Shown: piece by piece, positions 61,422 to 64,000 of the stretch
How the letters are laid out: every line of letters starts with the position of its first letter
Position numbering within the stretch: the stretch's first letter is position 1
Assembly: GCA_963678275.1 (NCBI GenBank)
Contig: OY782765.1
Span: 1,302,001-1,366,000, forward strand
Source of the DNA: G963677445 sp963678275
GTDB taxonomy: Bacteria; Bacteroidota; Ignavibacteria; Ignavibacteriales; Melioribacteraceae
DNA: 64,000 nt
Direction of reading: 5' to 3'
The notes under the pieces: model-generated
Database searches by the model: none
What the model was told of the DNA's origin: nothing
Seen by the model: the letters and a program-made list of their open reading frames with translations, nothing else
Program-made: the position numbers and the translations under genes

Positions 61422-64000
61422 ATGAAAATATTCAGACTGGTCATCGCGTTGATGGCAGTTGCATTATTAACAAACCTGACTGCGCAGGAACAACTATTCT
61501 ACCGCAGCGCTACAATTCCGGCTCCTGCCATTGAAAATGGCGGACTTGGAAATGTTATCGGCGGCGTTGATCTCGACGGCGACGGCAAAATGGAAATTTA
61601 CGCTCCCAATGATAACTGGGGAGATTCTGGCGAAGAACTTATTCCACGTCTCTATAAATGGGAATGGAACGGAACCGAATGGGAATTAGTCTGGCAGACT
61701 ACTCTCAATCTTCCTCTTCAGAACACCTGGCCGGCGCTGGCAATTGGCGACCTCGATAAAGATGAAAAAATGGAAGTTATCTGGGGCCCGGTAAATAATT
61801 TCAACGATGATAACACTAATCCGCCACGTATTTGTGTATTCGAAGTTAAAGGTGACGGTAGTGATATTCTTGGCGTTGATGATGGCGCAGGGAACTATCT
61901 TCCCAACGCTCAGTGGCCTATTATTGATATTGATAACACCAATATGAGACCTTTCAGATGGCATTATGGCGATTTTGACCAGGATGGACAGGGCGAAATT
62001 GCTTTTTGTGATCGTGTAGGTTATTTACACTTTGGTATCGTTTCTGTTGATGACGTTCCCGACGACGCCAGCGGAAACGAGAACTGGGCTCTTGAAGTCA
62101 GTGGTCTTGATGAACTTTCGGTAATCGGCGGCGGAACCCAGACTATGCCGGGCAGCAGCAAATGGGATATCGTTGTTGCCAATGATAACATCTATGTCAT
62201 TGACGGCTCAACAAATATTTACGGCCTGACTTATGACGGCGACTGGAAATATCTTCCTAACCAGGAAGGTCTTTTTGCCGATAACTGGTCATTTATGGCC
62301 GCGCAGGCTTATGACATTGATGGAAACGGCACAGAAGAAATCATGCTCACAAACTATTCCGATGGCGGCAATGGTGAAATTACCGTGCTCGAACTCGAAG
62401 CTGATACTCTGAAACCAACTACTATTTTCACCTCTGAAGATCACGGATCATTAAGACTTGTCGGTGGAGCTCATGGTGATATTGATGGTGACGGAAATGT
62501 GGACTTCGTCTGGGGTACAAGATCAGGTAATCCTGTCGGCGCGGTTTATCGCATGGAATACCAGGGCGGCTCAGTAAGTGATCCCGCAAATTATACAATT
62601 GACCTTGTCGATTCTAAAATCCATCCGACAGGCGGTCAGACAGATATGATCAATATGGGTGATGTCGACGGCGACTCAAAAGATGAAATTATTTACACCG
62701 GTGTTCCAAGAGGCAGCGACCCATTGCCTATTGTTGTTCTTGACTATATGGATGTTACCGGTCTTATCACAATCGGTGAAGCAAGAGCCGATGATAATGG
62801 TGACTATGTACCTGATATGCTGGGCCAGACTGTTACAATAATTGGCGCGGTTACATCAATTAACTTTACAGCTACCTCAAACCGTTTCAGCTATTACATT
62901 CAGGATGAAACCGGTGGTATTAATATTACAAAAGGAAGTGAAACAGGCGGCGGTCCGGTTTATGAACTGGGCGACAGACTTCTTGTAACTGGTGAAGTTG
63001 ATCAGTATAACGGACTTACCCAGCTTGCTCTTTCCGATCTGAATACAGATGTAACTTATCTTGATGGCGGAAGAACTGTTGTTCCTGTTGAGCTGTCTGT
63101 TGGCGAATTTGTTGAAAATGCTGAAATGTATGAAGGTATGTTAGTTAAAGTCATGGGTCTCGGTCTTTCGGAGAATAATACTGGCACATGGCCGGCAGAT
63201 GGCAGCAGCGCCAATATTACCCTGAATGACGGATACACCGGCAACGACTTCACTCTTCGTGTTGACAGCGATACAGATATTGACGGACAAACTGAACCTA
63301 CTTACCCGATCAACCTTACAGGTGTGGGCACACAGTATTCTTCAAGCACTCCGGCCAATGACGGTTACCAGGTTTCACCAAGTTTCTACACCGACTTTGA
63401 GCAGGCTGTCGCAGCTCCTCCTTCAGCTTATTTCTTCCTTACCGCTCCTGCTGACGGCGCAGAAATTACTATTGATAATCCTGCTACAGAATATACCGCT
63501 ACATGGACTCCGGCAGTCGACCTTAATGGCGACGCGATTATTTATCAGTTTGCCCTCCTGCCCGATCATCTGACAAGCGGCGCTCTTACAGATACCTTCT
63601 TTACTTTCACCGGTCAGAATATTCTTGATCTTATGACAGATATGGACACACTGGCCGCTACATGGACCGCGAGAGCCAAAGGCGCTGAACTTGATCTTAT
63701 CGCGAGCGTTGATACTTTCGCTATTACTTTCATTAAAGGTGATATGGGTGAAGAACTTCTCAGCCTTACCCACACACCTGGCGACTTAAATGTTGGTATT
63801 TTTAATGACGGTTGTATCGGTCGTGACCGTGATTCTGATGGTCCGAGTATTACCTGGAAAGGCCAGGATGGTCTCTGGTCAGGTGGTCTGATATTCGGTA
63901 CACCCGCGGTAGGACAGGTTAATGGTCTTATCCCAAGCTGGCAGAACGCCTCTCCGAATTTCATTGTTGACGTTCAGAATATTGGCAGTAACTTCACAGG
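61422..64000 (+). CDS. Large secreted protein with FG-GAP-like repeats and an OB-fold domain, 3' end outside the window
   Basis: At least 859 residues, open to the last base. GGAGG is four bases before the ATG; the signal peptide ends LTNLTAQ. The first about 430 residues hold calcium-binding-like DxDGDG repeats: GVDLDGDGKMEI, GDLDKDEKMEV, GDFDQDGQGEI, YDIDGNGTEEI, GDIDGDGNVDF and GDVDGDSKDEI. About residues 460-560 look like a secreted OB-fold domain (LGQTVTIIGAVTSINFTATS, then YIQDETGGINITKG). The C-terminal sorting domain is probably beyond the window. Co-transcribed with the T9SS protein upstream. Confidence 0.88.
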   Translation, partial: MKIFRLVIALMAVALLTNLTAQEQLFYRSATIPAPAIENGGLGNVIGGVDLDGDGKMEIYAPNDNWGDSGEELIPRLYKWEWNGTEWELVWQTTLNLPLQNTWPALAIGDLDKDEKMEVIWGPVNNFNDDNTNPPRICVFEVKGDGSDILGVDDGAGNYLPNAQWPIIDIDNTNMRPFRWHYGDFDQDGQGEIAFCDRVGYLHFGIVSVDDVPDDASGNENWALEVSGLDELSVIGGGTQTMPGSSKWDIVVANDNIYVIDGSTNIYGLTYDGDWKYLPNQEGLFADNWSFMAAQAYDIDGNGTEEIMLTNYSDGGNGEITVLELEADTLKPTTIFTSEDHGSLRLVGGAHGDIDGDGNVDFVWGTRSGNPVGAVYRMEYQGGSVSDPANYTIDLVDSKIHPTGGQTDMINMGDVDGDSKDEIIYTGVPRGSDPLPIVVLDYMDVTGLITIGEARADDNGDYVPDMLGQTVTIIGAVTSINFTATSNRFSYYIQDETGGINITKGSETGGGPVYELGDRLLVTGEVDQYNGLTQLALSDLNTDVTYLDGGRTVVPVELSVGEFVENAEMYEGMLVKVMGLGLSENNTGTWPADGSSANITLNDGYTGNDFTLRVDSDTDIDGQTEPTYPINLTGVGTQYSSSTPANDGYQVSPSFYTDFEQAVAAPPSAYFFLTAPADGAEITIDNPATEYTATWTPAVDLNGDAIIYQFALLPDHLTSGALTDTFFTFTGQNILDLMTDMDTLAATWTARAKGAELDLIASVDTFAITFIKGDMGEELLSLTHTPGDLNVGIFNDGCIGRDRDSDGPSITWKGQDGLWSGGLIFGTPAVGQVNGLIPSWQNASPNFIVDVQNIGSNFT

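Overview
The window looks like a chromosomal segment of a member of the Ignavibacteria or a close Bacteroidota/Chlorobiota relative, probably from a metagenome. Five secreted proteins, one of them split by a frameshift, plus a sixth in the same neighbourhoods, end in the type IX secretion (T9SS) sorting domain with the motif QNYPNPFNPST. Base composition is AT-rich and many genes start at TTG or lack a strong Shine-Dalgarno (SD) site. This placement is an inference from motifs and gene content, not from a marker tree.

Layout. 1-2900: cold-shock protein, tRNA-Ser(GGA), a degenerate histidine kinase-like protein and a small lipoprotein. 2900-10600: three tandem minus-strand paralogous secreted Asp-box proteins with T9SS tails; the first is split by a run of eight G. 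10780-13310: a Tat-exported DUF362 protein and a membrane polyferredoxin. 14100-24000: RidA-like protein, proS, rsmI, an Nfu-type Fe-S carrier, a KamA-family radical SAM enzyme, a 54-residue basic protein, an amino-acid dehydrogenase, a DUF2141 protein and a TPR protein. 24100-26600: two more T9SS cargo proteins. 26744-29990: a 3.2 kb gene-free tandem-repeat region. 30000-32500: a LuxR-type response regulator and its TPR histidine kinase. 33700-34840: a lipoprotein overlapping an AlkD-like DNA glycosylase. 35400-56700: a long, tightly packed minus-strand run: NfeD, agmatinase, yajC-tgt, a DCC protein, a CNNM/CorC protein, a UbiA-family transferase, an acyl-CoA mutase large subunit, mutL, folA, a large sensor kinase, thyA, a HIT protein, an EF-G paralogue, DUF948 and YtxH proteins, icd, a flippase-like protein and maf. 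56735-64000: a small secreted protein, a repeat island, a MATE transporter and two secreted proteins, the last running off the window.

The most unusual content is in the gaps. Seven intergenic islands (1-340, 13440-14150, 19600-20790, 26744-29990, 32640-33481, 34850-35340, 57200-58375) are assembled from the same modules: heptamer runs of ATTCGTA, short hairpins with tiny conserved loops, an AATTATT-rich block and a roughly 35-base motif containing ACTCC-TTAC-GGAGT. Some are tandemly amplified, and two segments are bounded by inverted repeats like small non-autonomous elements.

The housekeeping genes cover nucleotide synthesis (folA, thyA), mismatch repair (mutL), translation (proS, tgt, rsmI, EF-G-like) and the TCA cycle (icd). 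The secreted Asp-box and FG-GAP proteins suggest surface or polymer-related functions. No T9SS machinery, transposase, reverse transcriptase or cas gene was seen.
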